64,000 bases of DNA from Lindgomyces ingoldianus. Lineage: Eukaryota > Ascomycota > Dothideomycetes > Pleosporales > Lindgomycetaceae. The stretch covers positions 1,627,128 through 1,691,127 of the forward strand of contig NW_022985168.1 of NCBI RefSeq assembly GCF_010093535.1, given 5' to 3'. Positions 34,446 to 48,800 of this stretch are shown here, one piece after another. Made by a program: the position numbers and the translations under genes. Position 1 is the stretch's first letter; every line of letters begins with the position of its first letter. The notes below the pieces were generated by a model that worked only from the letters and a program-made list of their open reading frames with translations, was not told where the DNA came from and did not search any database.

Positions 34446-37400
34446 CATTATTTCATTTCTTATAGTTTAGTTTTCAATGCTCTTAGCATATTTACTATAG
34501 CCTGAAGTTCTTTATCTAGAATACTATAATTTTATTCTAATAAGAAGAATTTTACTAAGTAATAAGCTACTAGATGCTATTATCTATTTTCTTATTTTTA
34601 GAGGAATACTGCTTCTTTAGCTCTAAGCAATGCGTCTATGTGTAGCTTAGTTTTAAGGCATAGGTTGTATATTTATACTACTAGTTTACTAGTTATAATT
34701 TTCTTAAGTTTTTAAAAGGCTTCTTTTATTTAAAGAGTTTAAATAAAGTTGCTCTTATACTCTACCTCCTTTACTATAGTGTTAGTAAGTAAAAGTGTAA
34801 TATTTAAGTAGTTTTTTATTATTTATTATACATATTCTGTTAGGTCTAGGAATCCTCTAATTTTCTTTATGCTTATAAGTACTAGCTATTTCTTTACTTT
34901 CTTAACTTTTACTAAGTCTATTTTTACCTCTTCTTTATTAATAATAAATTCTAGGTAACGTACTTTACAGGCAAGTTGCTTACACACCTAAGTTGCTTAC
35001 TTTTGCTAAGACTCTACTCTAATAAACTCTATTATAGCCTATAACAACCTGCTCTAGCACTATATAGTATAGTACAGCCTAGAATATTATTTAGATACTA
35101 CTTCTACTTTTTACTTATATGTTTATATGTTATGCTTAGTCTAATTACACTATTAATAGCACCTTTAGAATAGCTTACCTACTTTAGCTTATACCTACTT
35201 TTTTACTTTTTTTCTATTACTGTGCGCTTTAAACTTCTTTAAAGCTATTAAGTATAAGCTTTTTTAAATTATTAAAGTTTTTTTTACTTTAATTACTTTT
35301 TTTATGTAATTTATATTATATAGTAGCTTTATTAGCTACTTAAAGCTTAGTAATTTCTTATTACACTAACACTAGCTTATGCATAATTATTACTACTCTT
35401 TTTAAAACTTTTTTAAACACTTAGACTATAAAAGTTAGTAAACTATTTATATACTTTTAAATTTTTATTTTTATAAGTATTAATTATAATTTAAGTTTTA
35501 AAGTATTACTTAAAGTTTATAACTACTAAAGCTTATTATATATAAGTAGTAGTAGTAATAAAGTGTGTAACTTTATATTAAAGCTTATTATAACTTATTA
35601 TAGGTTAAAAAAAACTAATCTAGTGCTTTAAAACTTTTTTTAAATATTACTAAAAGTAATTATAGTATTATAAGCTACTTTAAAGCCTAGTAAGAACTTT
35701 ATTTTTATAATAACATGGTCCACAAGCGAATGTTCAACACAAGCGAGTGTTCCGTCCCACCACCAAAACGCAGCCAACCTACTACTAACTGCAATGTATT
35801 AACAACTATATAATTAATTATCTTTAAAAGAGGCTAGAATTAACCTAGCTATTTAAGCTCTTAATAAAGACGTGTCTTTAACTAAGAAGCGCGCTGCAGC
35901 ACTTTATAATGTTAATTAAATAGCTCTCTGCTAACAACGCGCAGGGATAACTATGCAACGCAACTGTACAGCTAACAACAAGAAGCTTATAAAGCTAGAA
36001 AAGAAAGTAATTATTAAGCATATACTTAATCTAAATTCCTAAGAATTTGCGCCTACTCTAGGTGCTGTACAAGAGATAGCTAATAAGCTTCTTACTAAGC
36101 GCAGCGCTCTACTAGCAGGTATTAACTAGCCATCTAACTTTATTGCGCGTACACTAGCAGTTAAAACTTACCTTAGCTAACTATATAATTACTAATAAGT
36201 AAAATGCAAAGATTTAGTAATTATAAGCAAGTAGTTTAAGCTTATAAAGGCTACATAATTAAAGTACAGCATTATAAATTAGGACATGTATAATTTTAAT
36301 AAAACAGGCTTTTAGATAGAGGTTATATTAAGCTAAATAGTTGTTACAGGCATAGATAGATGTAACTAGCTAAAGGCTATATAGCTAGGTAACTATAAAT
36401 AGGTAACAGTTATTACAGGCATTAACATAAATAGGTAGGCAATACCTCTGTACGCAATTTTTAAAGGCAAGCATTACCTATCTGCCTAGTATAAGGATAA
36501 AGATATACTAAAGGACTAGGCTATTAGTGTTAGTAACAACAGCTAGACAACTAATAAATATAAAATTATATAGCTAAAGCACTTTAATTTACATATAAAA
36601 AATTACTTAGTAAGCTTATAGTAGCTGCTTATTTTTAATAGCTATAAAAGCTATTACTCTGTTAAATTCTTAAAGCTCTGCAAGTAAAGGCGTATTATAG
36701 CGCTCTGTATGCCAGCACACACGTCACATATTCTACAGCTGCTTAACGTTAGCTGCTTTTTGCTGTTAAAGCGCGCGTACAGTACTAAGATTAGCTAGTT
36801 AATCTGCTACTAGATTAACTATATTAATAAGCTAACCTTCCTACTAGCCTTTAAAGCAGCATTTAGTTACTTAATTATAATAGATAATATCTGCGCAGGC
36901 TTTAAAGCTACAGAACTAGTCCTATTTAACCTAGAGCTAGTGCTCTTAAAGCTTAATATATAGCTACCTAATTAGCTAGCTACTCTACTACTAAATACTG
37001 CTTAGAAGGCTTAAACACTTAGTAATTTTTATAAAGTTAAGGCTTAGTTAACTCTACTATATAATTAAATTTAAAAGCATTAAAATTTATCTTTTTTTGC
37101 TATGCTTAATTTAGTAAAGCAGCTAAGTAAAGGCGCTACTAAGATAGCTTATGTTGCTGTTCTACAGCATAATTAAGCAGCTGCCCTAGAGAGGGCCTAT
37201 AAGGCAGCTACAAAGCGTAAGCAGCGTAAAAAAAAGTAAATTTAAAAAAAAGAAACTCTAACAAGTTATTAAAGCTTTAAGTTAAGTACTTAGAAGCTTA
37301 CTAGTATAGTAAGAAGTAATAAAATGCCTTAGAAAAAGTTAACTGCTAAAAGCAGCGCAGCGCGCGTACAGCGCTGCAAGCGCTGCAACAAGCCTAAGCA

Positions 37401-37447
37401 TAACTCTTGTACATGCAAGGATATTAAATAATCCTATAGTAGTTTAT

Positions 37448-37765
37448 TGTCACAGTATCCTCCCCAGATCCCAGACATAACTGTATTAGACGCGTACTAG
37501 AGTATTATTAGTGCACGTCTAACACAAACACAACACAACACAGACATAAACTTAAGCATAAACTGCCTTAACACTAACTAAACTTAAAACAGGCTTAATT
37601 TATACTTAAAGCGCTTAGACTTCTAAGCTAAGTATTTAATTACTAATTTCCTTTTAAACTTTTTTATTTTTTACATAATGTCTTGTACTTACTATAATAC
37701 CTTACATAGTAATTAAACTAGACCTTTATAAAGCTCTATAACCTTACTTATGCATAATTATAACA
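37448..37765 (+). repeat. 5' LTR of the nested gypsy
   Basis: 318 bp, TGTCACAGTATCC to ATTATAACA. Confidence 0.92.
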
Positions 37766-40700
37766 TTATGTTGTGTTAAAACTTTAGCTAAGAATAGCCT
37801 CTAAATCTAATCTAATAAGCTTAGTACTTACATAACTCTAAGCTATTAAAGTAAGCTAAAAAGCTTTTTAAAAAGCACTTACTTTATAAAAAAGCTGCTA
37901 TATTATAAGCTTTAAAGCTTTTTAAAAAAACTTTAAAAAATAGCTTTATATTATTAAGTAGTCTATTTCTGCTTTAACTTTTATTATAGTAGTAGAAACT
38001 AAGAACTTACTAGCTTTAAAGCTTACTTAAAAGTCTAAAGATAGCTTAACTCTTTTTTACCTAATGCTACCTACAACCTATAACTTTTTTAACTTAGTAA
38101 TAAAATCTAACTAACTTCTTAATCCCCTACTATTTAATAGAAAATAAAAAAACCTACCTTTTTTCTTATATAAGCTTTAATATAAACTTAAAGAAAACAT
38201 AGACTAATTTCTTTTTTAACACTTTTAGTTACTATATGCTTACTTTTAACTTAACTATAATATAACAGCCTTAATTAACTTACTAATAAATAAGAATATT
38301 ATTAACTTAGATTAATTTATAGTGTTTTTATAAGTAACTTATAAAAACTTAAATAAAAAGTTAACAGCTCTAAGTTACTTAAACACTTTATAATAAATAA
38401 AAAAAAAGCTTTACTTTACACTTTACTAAGTTTTACTAACTTGCATCTAATATAGGCCTAAATAAGATAGGTCTAATTATAGCTTTATATAACTCCCTCT
38501 TAACTAAACTATAACACGCTATAGTAGAAGAACCCCTTCTAAACAACCTTAACATGTATGTAAACTTAATTACTACCTATAATAATAACATAAAGTTTCT
38601 CTTTATATAAGCTTTAATACACCCTTAAACTAGCGCAGTTGCAAATAAAGACTTTAACATAATAAAAATTAATTTAAATTATGCTCTAGTTAGTTTTAAA
38701 AAGTGTAAAGATTATAAAAAAAAAAGTTAATACTTTAAGTGTAGTAAGTATAGTTATATTTTTTAAAACTACTCTATTCCTCTTTTTTAAGTCTGTGTAA
38801 GTAGCGCTGCTAGCACTTATTAAAGATTCTTACTATTTTAATCTTATTTTTATAAAAGCTTTAACTTATATTTAAGCTCTAATCTCTCTTGCTACTCTTA
38901 ACATAGCTGCAGCTATAGTAGTAGAAGCCTGTAAAAAGGCTTATCTTAGGGCTAAGTTGCTCTTTAAGACTAATTTAACACTAGATCTTTACTAACTTAT
39001 AGGCTAAGTCCTCTACTAATAACTAGAAGTACTAAGTTAATATTCTTATATATTTATAATAAAAAACTATATTAGCCCTAATATAAGCTCTTATTAACTT
39101 AGAAGTAAATAGTATAAGTTACATTAATAAAAAACTAGCACATAAACTAAATCTTTAATTAACACTACTTACCTAAATAATTTACTTAACTAGATTTAAT
39201 AAAAAATAACTTAAAAAAGGTTTTATTTTTTATACTATAACTATTATAATTACTTACTAACACTATAAAGAGCAGATTAAGCTCTATGTAATAAACATAA
39301 GATGTTATAACCTAATTCTAAGATAACTATAGCTATATTAGCATAAAGTTGCCTTTAATTACTAAAAGTAAGTCTTAAACTTTAACTTTTTTTAATGCTA
39401 AGATATATGCTTATGCTTACACTTAAACAACACTTAAGTAGCACTTAATATAAAAGGTCTTTAGACCTACTTTTTAATAACTTAAAAAAAAACTACCTAA
39501 GTAAAGCTAATAAGCTAGGCCTTTTACTAAGATAAGCTATATAAAATAATTTAATAACTATTTAAACTTAAAGAAAAAAAAGCTTTTAAGAAATTTTTAC
39601 TTACCTAATTTAAACATAAACTAAGACTTAAACAGTAAATAGACATCTGCTATATAAAACCTGCTTTATTTATAACTCTAGCTTAATAACTAGATTATAA
39701 AATCTATGTAGTTATAATTTCTAATATAGACTAAGCTTTAGCTCTTTAAAAACACACTAACTTAAAGACAATAGTCTTTTAAGACTACTATAACTTATTA
39801 TATGTTTTTTTTTAAAATAAGTTTAATAAGCTTTTAATATAACATTTATATAATTACTAAATAACTCTTAAGCCTAGTAAACAACCTAGTTATAAGCTAC
39901 TATATAAGATGTTACTAAATAAATTAAAAGTGCTCTAAAAATACCTTAATAAGAACTTAAAAAAAAGGTTTATTTAAGCTAGCTTCTTACTAGTAGTGTT
40001 ACTTATACTATTTATAAAAAAACTTAAAAGTAGGCTTTAATTTTATATTAACTACTAAGAACTAAACACTATTACTATTAAAAACTAATACTTAATTCCC
40101 TTTTTATAAAAAACTCTAAGCTAACTAAGTAAAGTAAAGTATTTTATAAAGTTAAATATTATTACTACTTTTAATAAGCTAAAGATAGTAAAGGGTAATA
40201 AGTAGCTAATAGCATTTTAGACCTAATATAAACTATTTAAGTACCTAGTAATGCCCTTTAGCTTAGCTAACACGCCTAGTACTTTTTAACATTTTATAAA
40301 TAACTTACTTTAACCTTACCTAGATGTGTTTTGCACTATGTATATTAATAACATTCTAATCTATAGTAATAGCCTTTTAGAGCATAAATAGCATGTACGC
40401 CTAGTGCTAAAAGCTATAAAAGAAGTAGGTCTGTAACTTAACATAGATAAATGCAAGTTCTACTAATTAAAGGTTATATATTTAGAATATGTAATCTTTA
40501 TAAATAGCATTTAAATAGACTCTATTAAAGTTTAGACTATACTAAATTAGCAATACTTAAAAAATATAAAGAATATTTAAGCTTTTATAAAATTTACTAA
40601 CTTTTACTAATAATTTATTAACAACTTTTTATAGTAAGTAAGCCCTATAATTACACTTACTAAGAAAAGAATTTAATTTAACTTTAACTTAAATTACTAA

Positions 40701-42794
40701 TAGTTTTTTAACTAGCTAAAAAAAGCCTTTACTAAAGCTTTAATACTCTACTACTTTAACTTTAAACTACTAATACTTATAAAAGCTAATGCCTTAGACT
40801 ACATAGTAGCAGGAGTTCTCTTCTAGACTAAGCTAGACAGAACTATTAAGCCTATTACATATTTCTTAAAAAGAATAAGTCTTGTAGAAGGTAATTATAA
40901 GATCTATAATAAAAAATTACTTACTATAGTACACTACTTTAAATAATAGTAACCTAAACTAGAAAGTGCAGCGCATCTAATATAAGTCCTATCTAACTAT
41001 AAAAACTTGTAGTACTTTATAACTATAAAATAACTTAGCTACTAATAAGCCTATTAGTTTAAATACTTATTTTATTTTAATTTTAAGATTACTTATTATT
41101 TTAGATAAGACAAAGGGAAACTAAATGCCTTTATAAGGTGATCCTAAAATGTCCTTACTTAAAAAAAAGTGTAAAAGGCTTAACACTAAACTTTACTTTA
41201 ACTTAAGCTATTTTTAGACCTTAACTTAAATAAAATAGATTAAATAATTAATTAAATTATTACTAATAAGTATTTAAATAATAAATTTATTTAAGAAACT
41301 TTAAACCTGCTCTAAAATAGCGCTAGTTAGTTAAAGAAAGAAACACTAGCTAACTATAAAAACTAAAATAGTAAGCTATATTACTATAACTAACTTATAA
41401 TCTTTAATTCTAATAAACTAAGAATTAAACTACTTTAAATTATACATAACTTGCCTGTTAAAGGACACCTAGGCAGAGGAAAGACCCTTAACCTACTACA
41501 GAGAGAGTACTACTAGCCCCGCATGTTCTATACTATACACTAATATATATTATGTTGCTATACTTACTGTAAAGTAAAGGCCTTTTAAGAAAAGTATAAT
41601 AGCCTACTTAAACTACTTCTAATTCTTAAATAAGCTTAGAAAGATATATTAATTAATTTTATTATAGACCTACTTTTATTTAAAGAGTATATAAATATTA
41701 TAGTAGTTATTAATTACTTAACTAAGTATTAATACTTAATACTATATTCCTTTATAACTGCCCCTAATATAGCCTAGTTATTCTACTAATACATATAAGT
41801 TTACTATAGCCTGCCTAACATAATTATATTAGATAGAGGTACACAGTTTGTTTTAGCCTTCTAGAATAAACTTTATAAATAGCTCTAAATTTTCCTTTAT
41901 CTATCTACAGCTTTTTACCTAGAGACTAACAGCTAAACTAAGAATGTAAACACTGTAATAAAATAAGTTTTATAAGTGTATATAAACTACTAGTAAGATA
42001 ACTAAGTAAAATAGTTAGCTATAGTATAGTTTAAAGCTAATAACATAACATCTAAATTAATATAAGTATTCTTATTCTTAGCAAACTATAAATACTACTT
42101 TTAAATAAGATTTAAACTACTTTTAAATACTCTCTAACTAACTTATTAATTTATATAAGTAATAAATATAAATAGACTTATTAATAAAATCTAAAATATA
42201 TCTAAATATGTTTATAAAAAGCTTACATAGGCTTAAGCTTTTTAATAAAAGTACATAAACTAATTCTAAACCTTTACCCCTGTGTATGCAGCTAGCAAGA
42301 AGGTCTAGCTAGACACTAGAAATATTTAAATAAACTAATAATTAAAGAAACTTAATTAGAAAAACTTTAGCCTTTTTTTAGTAGCTTATATAGTCTTATT
42401 ATACACTTACTAATTAATCCTACCTAACAGCATAAAGATACACCCTGTGTTCCACGTATTGTTGCTGCGCTAAGTAGCCCCTAAATCTAACTATCTACCT
42501 AAATAGCTAAACTTACTACTTAAACTTATTATTATAAATAATAAACTAGAATATATTATAAAAGATGTTAAATAGATTTAGTTTAATAAAAAGAAACATA
42601 TCTATAAATACTTTATAAAATAGACTAGATATAATAAACTGTTGTAGAAACCTATAGAAGCTTTATAAAAAAACTCTATAGTAACCTAATTCTACGCCTA
42701 ATACTTATCTAAACTAAACTTGTACCCTAATAAAAACAACTTAATGCTAGAACTACTAATGTAAAGGATTTTTTTCCTAATAAGAGGGGGGTAC

Positions 42795-43112
42795 TGTTAC
42801 AGTATCCTCTCTAGATTCTAGACATAACTGTATTAGATGTGTACTAAAGTATTATTAGTGCATGTCTAACATAAATATAACATAACATAGATATAAACTT
42901 AAGCATAAACTGCCTTAACACTAACTAAACTTAGAATAAGCTTAATTTATACTTAAAGCACTTAGACTTCTAAGCTAAGTATTTAATTACTAATTTCCTT
43001 CTAAACTTTTTTATTCCTTACACAACATCTTGTACCTACTATAATACCTTACGTAGTAATTGAACTAGACCTCTGTAAAGCTCTATAACCTTACTTGTGC
43101 ACAATCGTGACA
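42795..43112 (+). repeat. 3' LTR of the nested gypsy
   Basis: 318 bp, TGTTACAGTATCC to CAATCGTGACA, followed by TTTAT. Confidence 0.92.
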
Positions 43113-45060
43113 TTTATTTTATATAGTATATTTTTGCGTTATTAAATTAATAGTCTTTAAAGTTAAATTTAGTAGTGGGACAGAACACTCGCTTGTGTTG
43201 AACATTTGCTTGTGGACCATGTTATAAGTAATTTAGTTACATATAAAGTTTTTAGCTTAGTGCTTATATACTTTTTTTAAAAAAGTAAAATACCTTATAT
43301 TAAGTAGCTATAAAAAGTGTAATAAGTAAAAAAGTATTTAAATAGTAATAATTTTATTATTTTTATAGTATTACTAAAAATAAAGTAAGTTATAGCTTTT
43401 ATAACTATTAATAACTAGCAAATAGTAGCAGCTAATTGTACACTTCTTTATATGCACATTAAAGTGCTTTAACTAATCTAAACTAAGCTAATTAGTAGTC
43501 TAGCTGCGCTTAGAGAGTATAATAACTTAATTTTAAAGTAAATTTTTTTATACTAGTTTAAAAAGTAGTTACTACTTTAAAAAATAATAAAAAGTAGAAT
43601 AGCTTACTTTTTAGCATTAATGCTCTAGATAGCTGTTATTTACTTCTAGTTACCTAGCTAAACTACTTTTAGCTATCTTTATTTCTTTAAACTTATAATA
43701 ACTGCTCTAGTAGATATCTAGCCTATAATAAACTTTATTTTATTAAAGTTATATATGTTATTATTTTAGATGCTATACTTAGCTTTAATATTCTTTATAA
43801 AGTTAAACTAGCTTTAAATTACTATAAAAATTTTATAAAAAGCTTTTTTATAGTTATACTTACACTTAAACTTTACTTTAAGCTTTAAGTAATACTTAAT
43901 AAATATATTAAGCTAGTTTATGCTAACATAGCTTATATTATACTTAGTGTGTAAAGAACTATCTATATTAGCTATAGCTGCTAGCTAGAGAGAAAATCCT
44001 TGCGCATTTAGCTTAAGTATGTGCTAAATAATTACTTACTTTTTATTATTATTTAGCTTTTATAAGTTAGCTATATAATTAGCTTAAAAAGGTTATTTAG
44101 TGTGTTAGTTACTTATTATCTTTTAAAAGACTTTATAGATAGCTGCAGTGTGTTACTTAGAAAGTATTATATCTTATTTAAAAGCTTAAAGCATAAGCTG
44201 TATTTAACATTTTTTTTAATATGTTTAAGTAGTGTTATTAGAAATACATTAGTGTAAAAAAAGTAGTGTAGTAAAGTCTTAGTAAGAGTAAGTAACTTAG
44301 ATGTGTAAGCAACTTGCCTGTAAAGTATGTTACTTTATTTTTTATACATTAAATTTACATGTTAAGAGTTATAAATAAAGTCTATATTTTTATAGTTAGT
44401 TTAATACTAGTTTTACCTTTATTACATAATCTAATTTTTTATGTTTAGTGTAGATAAGAACATTATCTAGGTACACTAGTATAAAGGTATCTAGGTACAG
44501 GTTAAGTGCTGTGTTAATAACCCTCTAGAATATAGCTAAGGCATTAGTTAGTCTAAATAGCATAATAAGCAGTTTATATAAGGTGTTAGAGGTTTAGAAG
44601 GCTATTATCTATTTATAGCCCTTTTTAATCTGTATTTTATTAAACCTATCTTAAATGTTAAATTTTATAAAATGCTTAGTTTCTCTAAGTTAGTTTATAA
44701 TGCCCTGTATAATAAGAAGTAGAAATTAGTTATAAATAGTGTTTTTATTAAAAGTTTTATAGTCTTAGTAGACTTTAATCTTTTCTTTTTTATAAACACT
44801 ACTGCTAATGCTATTAAGCTGTTGCTTTTTTAGATGTAGCCTTATGCTAGCATCTTATTTACATACTTTTAAAGAGCTTTCTTTTAGACCTTTATTAAGA
44901 GTCTTAATTTGTAGGTTTTTAGCTACAGATTAGGCTTTAGATTTATAGCATAGTTTTATAGCTAGTGTAGTAGAAGTTCTCTTAGATTCTCTAGAATTTT
45001 CTAAATTCTAACCTATAAAGAGAGTAGAGGTGTAAAGGAGATAGACTTCTAGAATAGTTA

Positions 45061-45314
45061 GACCTTATATATACTGTCCTAACTACTACTTTATTAGCGG
45101 AAGATATACTGCTATTTTACTTTTACTTTTACTTTATACTTTTACTTTACCTTTACCTAATAACTTTAGGTTATTTTTAAATAAACTTGCATAAAATTAA
45201 CTAAAATAGGCAAAAGTAAGCTTTTAGAGCATTATATAACACTTTATTAGCTACTTAAGCCTATTGTTATCTGTTCTATCCTCTAAGTTGTAGGACTACT
45301 ATAAGGGGGGATAA
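45061..45314 (+). mobile_element. 3' internal end of a plus-strand gypsy element
   Basis: AT-rich remnant ending in a polypurine tract (AAGGGGGG, 45303-45310) directly before an LTR start at 45315. Its join to the minus-strand gypsy on the left is not precisely placed. Confidence 0.5.
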
Positions 45315-45500
45315 TGTAAGGCCAGATGTCCTAGAACAGGCTAGTACGGCCTCCCCTAACCTGTTTAGAGGTCACATGACCTGTGCTTTGTATATAAGCA
45401 TGAATCCTAACAAGCAAGGCTTAGCAGCGATTTGTCTCTCTTACAATACACTCCTATCTTTCTCTAAAAGCTTGCTCTTAGTGCTATCTGTGCTACCTAC

Positions 45501-45818
45501 TGTCACGGTATCCTCCCCGGATCCCAGACATAACTGTATTAGACGCGTACTAGAGTATTATTAGTGCACGTCTAACACAAACACAACACAACACAGACAT
45601 AAACTTAAGCATAAACTGCTTTAACACTAACTAAACCTAGAATAGGCTTAATTTATACTTAAAGCGCTTAAACTTTTAAGCTAAGTATTTAATTACTAAT
45701 TTTCTTTTAAACTTTTTTATTTCTTACATAATGTCTTGTACCTACTATAATACTTTATATAGTAATTAAACTAGACCTCTGTAAAGCTCTATAACCTTAC
45801 TTATACATAATTATAACA
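45501..45818 (+). repeat. 5' LTR of the 45501-51165 gypsy
   Basis: 318 bp, TGTCACGGTATCC to ATTATAACA. The frame 45376-45564 runs across this junction and is not a gene. Confidence 0.92.
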
Positions 45819-48800
45819 TTACATTATGTTAAAACTTTAGCTAAGAATAGCCTCTAAATTTAATCTAATAAGCTTAGTACTTACATAACTTTAAGCTATT
45901 AAAGTAAGCTAAAAAGCTTTTTAAAAAGCACTTACTTTATAAAAAAGCTACTATGTTGTAAGCTTTAAAGCTTTTTAAAAGAACTTTAAAAAACAGCTTT
46001 ACATTATTAAGTAGTTTATTTCTACCTTAACTTTTATTATAGTAGTAGAAACTAAGAACTTACTAGCCTTAAAGCTTACCTAAAAGTCTAAAAATAGCTT
46101 AACTTTTTTCTACTTAACACTACTTATAACCTGTAACTTTTTTAACTTAGTAATAAAATCTAACTAACTTCCTAATTCTCTACTATTTAATAGAAAATAA
46201 AAAAACCTACTTTTCTTTTTATATAAGCTTTAATATAAACTTAAAGAAAACATAGACTAATTTCTCTTTAAACACTTTTAGTTACTATATACCTACTCTT
46301 AACTTAACTATAATATAACAGCCTTAATTAACTTACTAATAAATAAAAATATTATTAACTTAGATTAATTTATAGCATTTTTATAAGTAACTTATAAAGA
46401 CTTAAATAAAAAGTTAATAGCTCTAAGTTACCTAAACACTTTATAATAAAAAAAAAAAAGCTTTACTTTACACTTTACTAAGTTCTGCTAACTTACATTT
46501 AATATAGGCCTAAATAAGATAGGTCTAATTATAGCCCTATATAACTCCCTCTTAACTAAACTGTAACGCGTTATAGTAGAAGAACCCCTCTTAAACAACT
46601 TTAACATATATGTAAACTTAATTACTACCTACAATAATAACATAAGGTTTCTCTTTATATAAGCCCTAATACACCCCTAAACTAGCGCAGTTATAAATAA
46701 AGACCTTAACATAATAAAAATTAATTTAAATTATGCTTTAGTTAGTTCTAGAAAGCATAAAAGTTATAAAAAAAAAAGTTAATACTTTAAGTGTAGTAAG
46801 CATAGTTATATTTTTTAAAACTGCTTTATTTTTTTTTTTTAAGTCTATATAAGTAGCGCTGCTAGCACTTATTAAAAATTTTTACTATTTTAATTTTATT
46901 TTTATAAGGGCTTTAACTTGTATTTAAGCTCTAATCTCTCTTACTACTCTTAACATAGCTGCAGCTATAGCAGTAGAAGCTTATAAAAAGGCTTGTCCTA
47001 GAGCTAAGTTGCCCCCTAGGACTAATTTAACACTAGATCTTTACTAACTTATAGGCTAAGTCCTCTACTAATAACTAAAAGTACTAAGTTAATATTTTTA
47101 TATATTTATAATAAAAAACTATATTAGCCTTAATATAAGCTCTTATTAACTTAGAAGTAAATAGCATAGGTTACATTAATAAAAAACTAGCGCATAAACT
47201 AAATTTTTAATTAACACTACTTACCTAAATAATTTACTTAACTAGATTTAATAGAAAACAACTTAAAAAAAGTTCTATTTTTTATACTATAACTATTATA
47301 ATTACCTACTAACACTATAAAGAGCAGATTAAGCTCTATGTAATAAACATAAGATGTTATAACCTAATTCTAGGACAACTATAGCTATATTAGCGTAAAG
47401 TTGCTTTTAATTACTAAAAGTAAGTTCTAAACTTTAACTCTTCTTAATGCTAAAATATATGCTTACGCTTACACCTAAACAACACCTAAATAGCACTTAA
47501 TATAAAAGGTCTTTAGACTTACTTTTTAATAACTTAAAAAAAAACTACTTAAGTAAGGCTAATAAGCTAAGCCTTTTACTAAGATAAGCTATATAAAATA
47601 ATTTAACAACTACTTAAACTTAAAAAAAAAAAAGCTTTTAAAGAACCTTTACTTACTTAATTTAGACATAAACTAGAACTTAAACAGTAGATAGACATCT
47701 GCTACATAAGACCTGCTCTATTTATAACCCTAGCTTAATAACTAGATTATAAAATCTACATAGTTATAATTTCTAATATAGACTAAGGTTTAGCTTCTTA
47801 AAAACATACTAACTTAAAAATAATAGTCTCTTAAGACTACTATAACTTATTATATGTTTTTTTCTAAAATAAGTTTAATAAGCTTTTAATATAACATCTA
47901 TATTACTACTAAATAACTTTTAAGCCTAGTAAATAACCTAGTTATAAGCTACTATATAAGATGTTACTAAACAAATTAAAAGTGCTTTAAAAATACTTTA
48001 ATAAGAACCTAAAAAAAAAGTTTATTTAAGCTAGCTTCTTACTAGTAGTGTTACTTATACTATTTATAAAGAAACCTAGAGGTAGGCTTTAATTCTATGT
48101 TAACTACTAAAAACTAAACACTGTTACTATTAAAAACTAATACTTAATTTCTTTCTTATAAAAAACTCTAAGTTAACTAAGTAAAGTAAAGTATTTTATA
48201 AAGTTAGATATTATTACTACCTTTAATAAGCTAAGAATAGTAAAAGGTAATAAGTAGCTAACAGCATTTTAGACCTAATATAAACTATTTAAGTACCTAG
48301 TAATGCCCTTTAGCTTAGCTAACACGCCTAGTACTTTTTAACATTTTATAAACAACTTACTCTAACCCTACCTAGACATGTTCTGTACTGCGTATATTAA
48401 TAATATTTTAATCTATAGTAATAGCCTTTTAGAGCATAAACAGCATGTACGCCTAGTGCTAAAAGCTATAGAAGAAGTAGGTCTGTAACTTAACATAGAC
48501 AAATGCAAGTTCTACTAATTAAAGGTTACATATTTAAGATATATAATCTTTATAAATAGTATTTAAATAAACTCTATTAAGGTTTAGACTATGCTAGATT
48601 AGCAATACTTAAAAAACATAAAAGATGTTTAAGCTTTTATAGAATTTACTAACTTTTACTAATAATTTATTAATAACTTTTTATAGCTAGTAAGCCCTAT
48701 AATTATACTTACTAAGAAAAAGGTTTAATTTAACTTTAACTTAAATTACTAATAGTCCTTTAACTAGCTAAAGAAAGCTTTTACTAAAGCTTTAATACTC

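Larger units (their letters stand above)
37448..43112 (+). mobile_element. Complete Ty3/gypsy chromovirus, RIP-inactivated (innermost of nest)
   Basis: 318-bp LTRs (37448-37765, 42795-43112) flanked by TTTAT (37443-37447, 43113-43117), with a polypurine tract AAGAGGGGGG before the 3' LTR. Reverse transcriptase with VMPFSLANTP (about 40248-40278) and YINNILIYS (about 40340-40370), integrase (about 41650-41720) and the HPVFHV plus chromodomain tail (about 42430-42660) read on the plus strand through stops. Same family as 45501-51165. The 5' LTR keeps more CpA than its body. Confidence 0.92.
35713..43222 (+). mobile_element. Pogo-type DNA transposon with CCHC knuckle, split by a gypsy element
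   Basis: Inverted ends ACATGGTCCACAAGCGAATG, about 50 bp, flanked by TA (35711-35712, 43223-43224). Removing the gypsy at 37448-43112 and its duplication leaves 1840 bp, close to the 1850 bp of the related 10394-12243 element. The plus-strand transposase shows a CENP-B-like region (about 36030-36150), a well-kept PAHTSHILQLLNV segment (about 36712-36755) and an intact C-x2-C-x4-H-x4-C knuckle at 37375-37416. It carries many stops but fewer around the DDE part. Confidence 0.87.
34958..44330 (-). mobile_element. Fot1-like DNA transposon, copy 2, split by a nested element
   Basis: Same family as 6998-8863, with ends ACGTACTTTACAGGCAAG and TA flanks (34956-34957, 44331-44332). Removing the insertion 35713-43222 and one TA leaves 1861 bp, close to the 1866 bp of copy 1. 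The minus-strand transposase is full of stops; its CENP-B region lies near 43980-44090. Confidence 0.87.
34446..45060 (-). mobile_element. Gypsy retrotransposon pol remnant, outermost shell of a four-level nest
   Basis: Minus-strand pol in two pieces. 44331-44870 carries reverse transcriptase from the VYxDYxxxN region through the MLF-L-NA box (MPFGL-type) and the VYLDNVLIY box (about 44460-44480). 34446-34955 resumes with YLEFIIN and the FLDLTEY connection motif and continues toward RNase H. The break lies exactly between these motifs and is filled by the Fot1-like element 34958-44330 with a TA duplication. Heavily RIP-mutated. LTRs not identified; the right limit near 45060 is approximate. 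Confidence 0.75.

Noticed and set aside
45376..45564. 62-codon frame
   Set aside because: Runs across the junction of an LTR and an inserted gypsy LTR.
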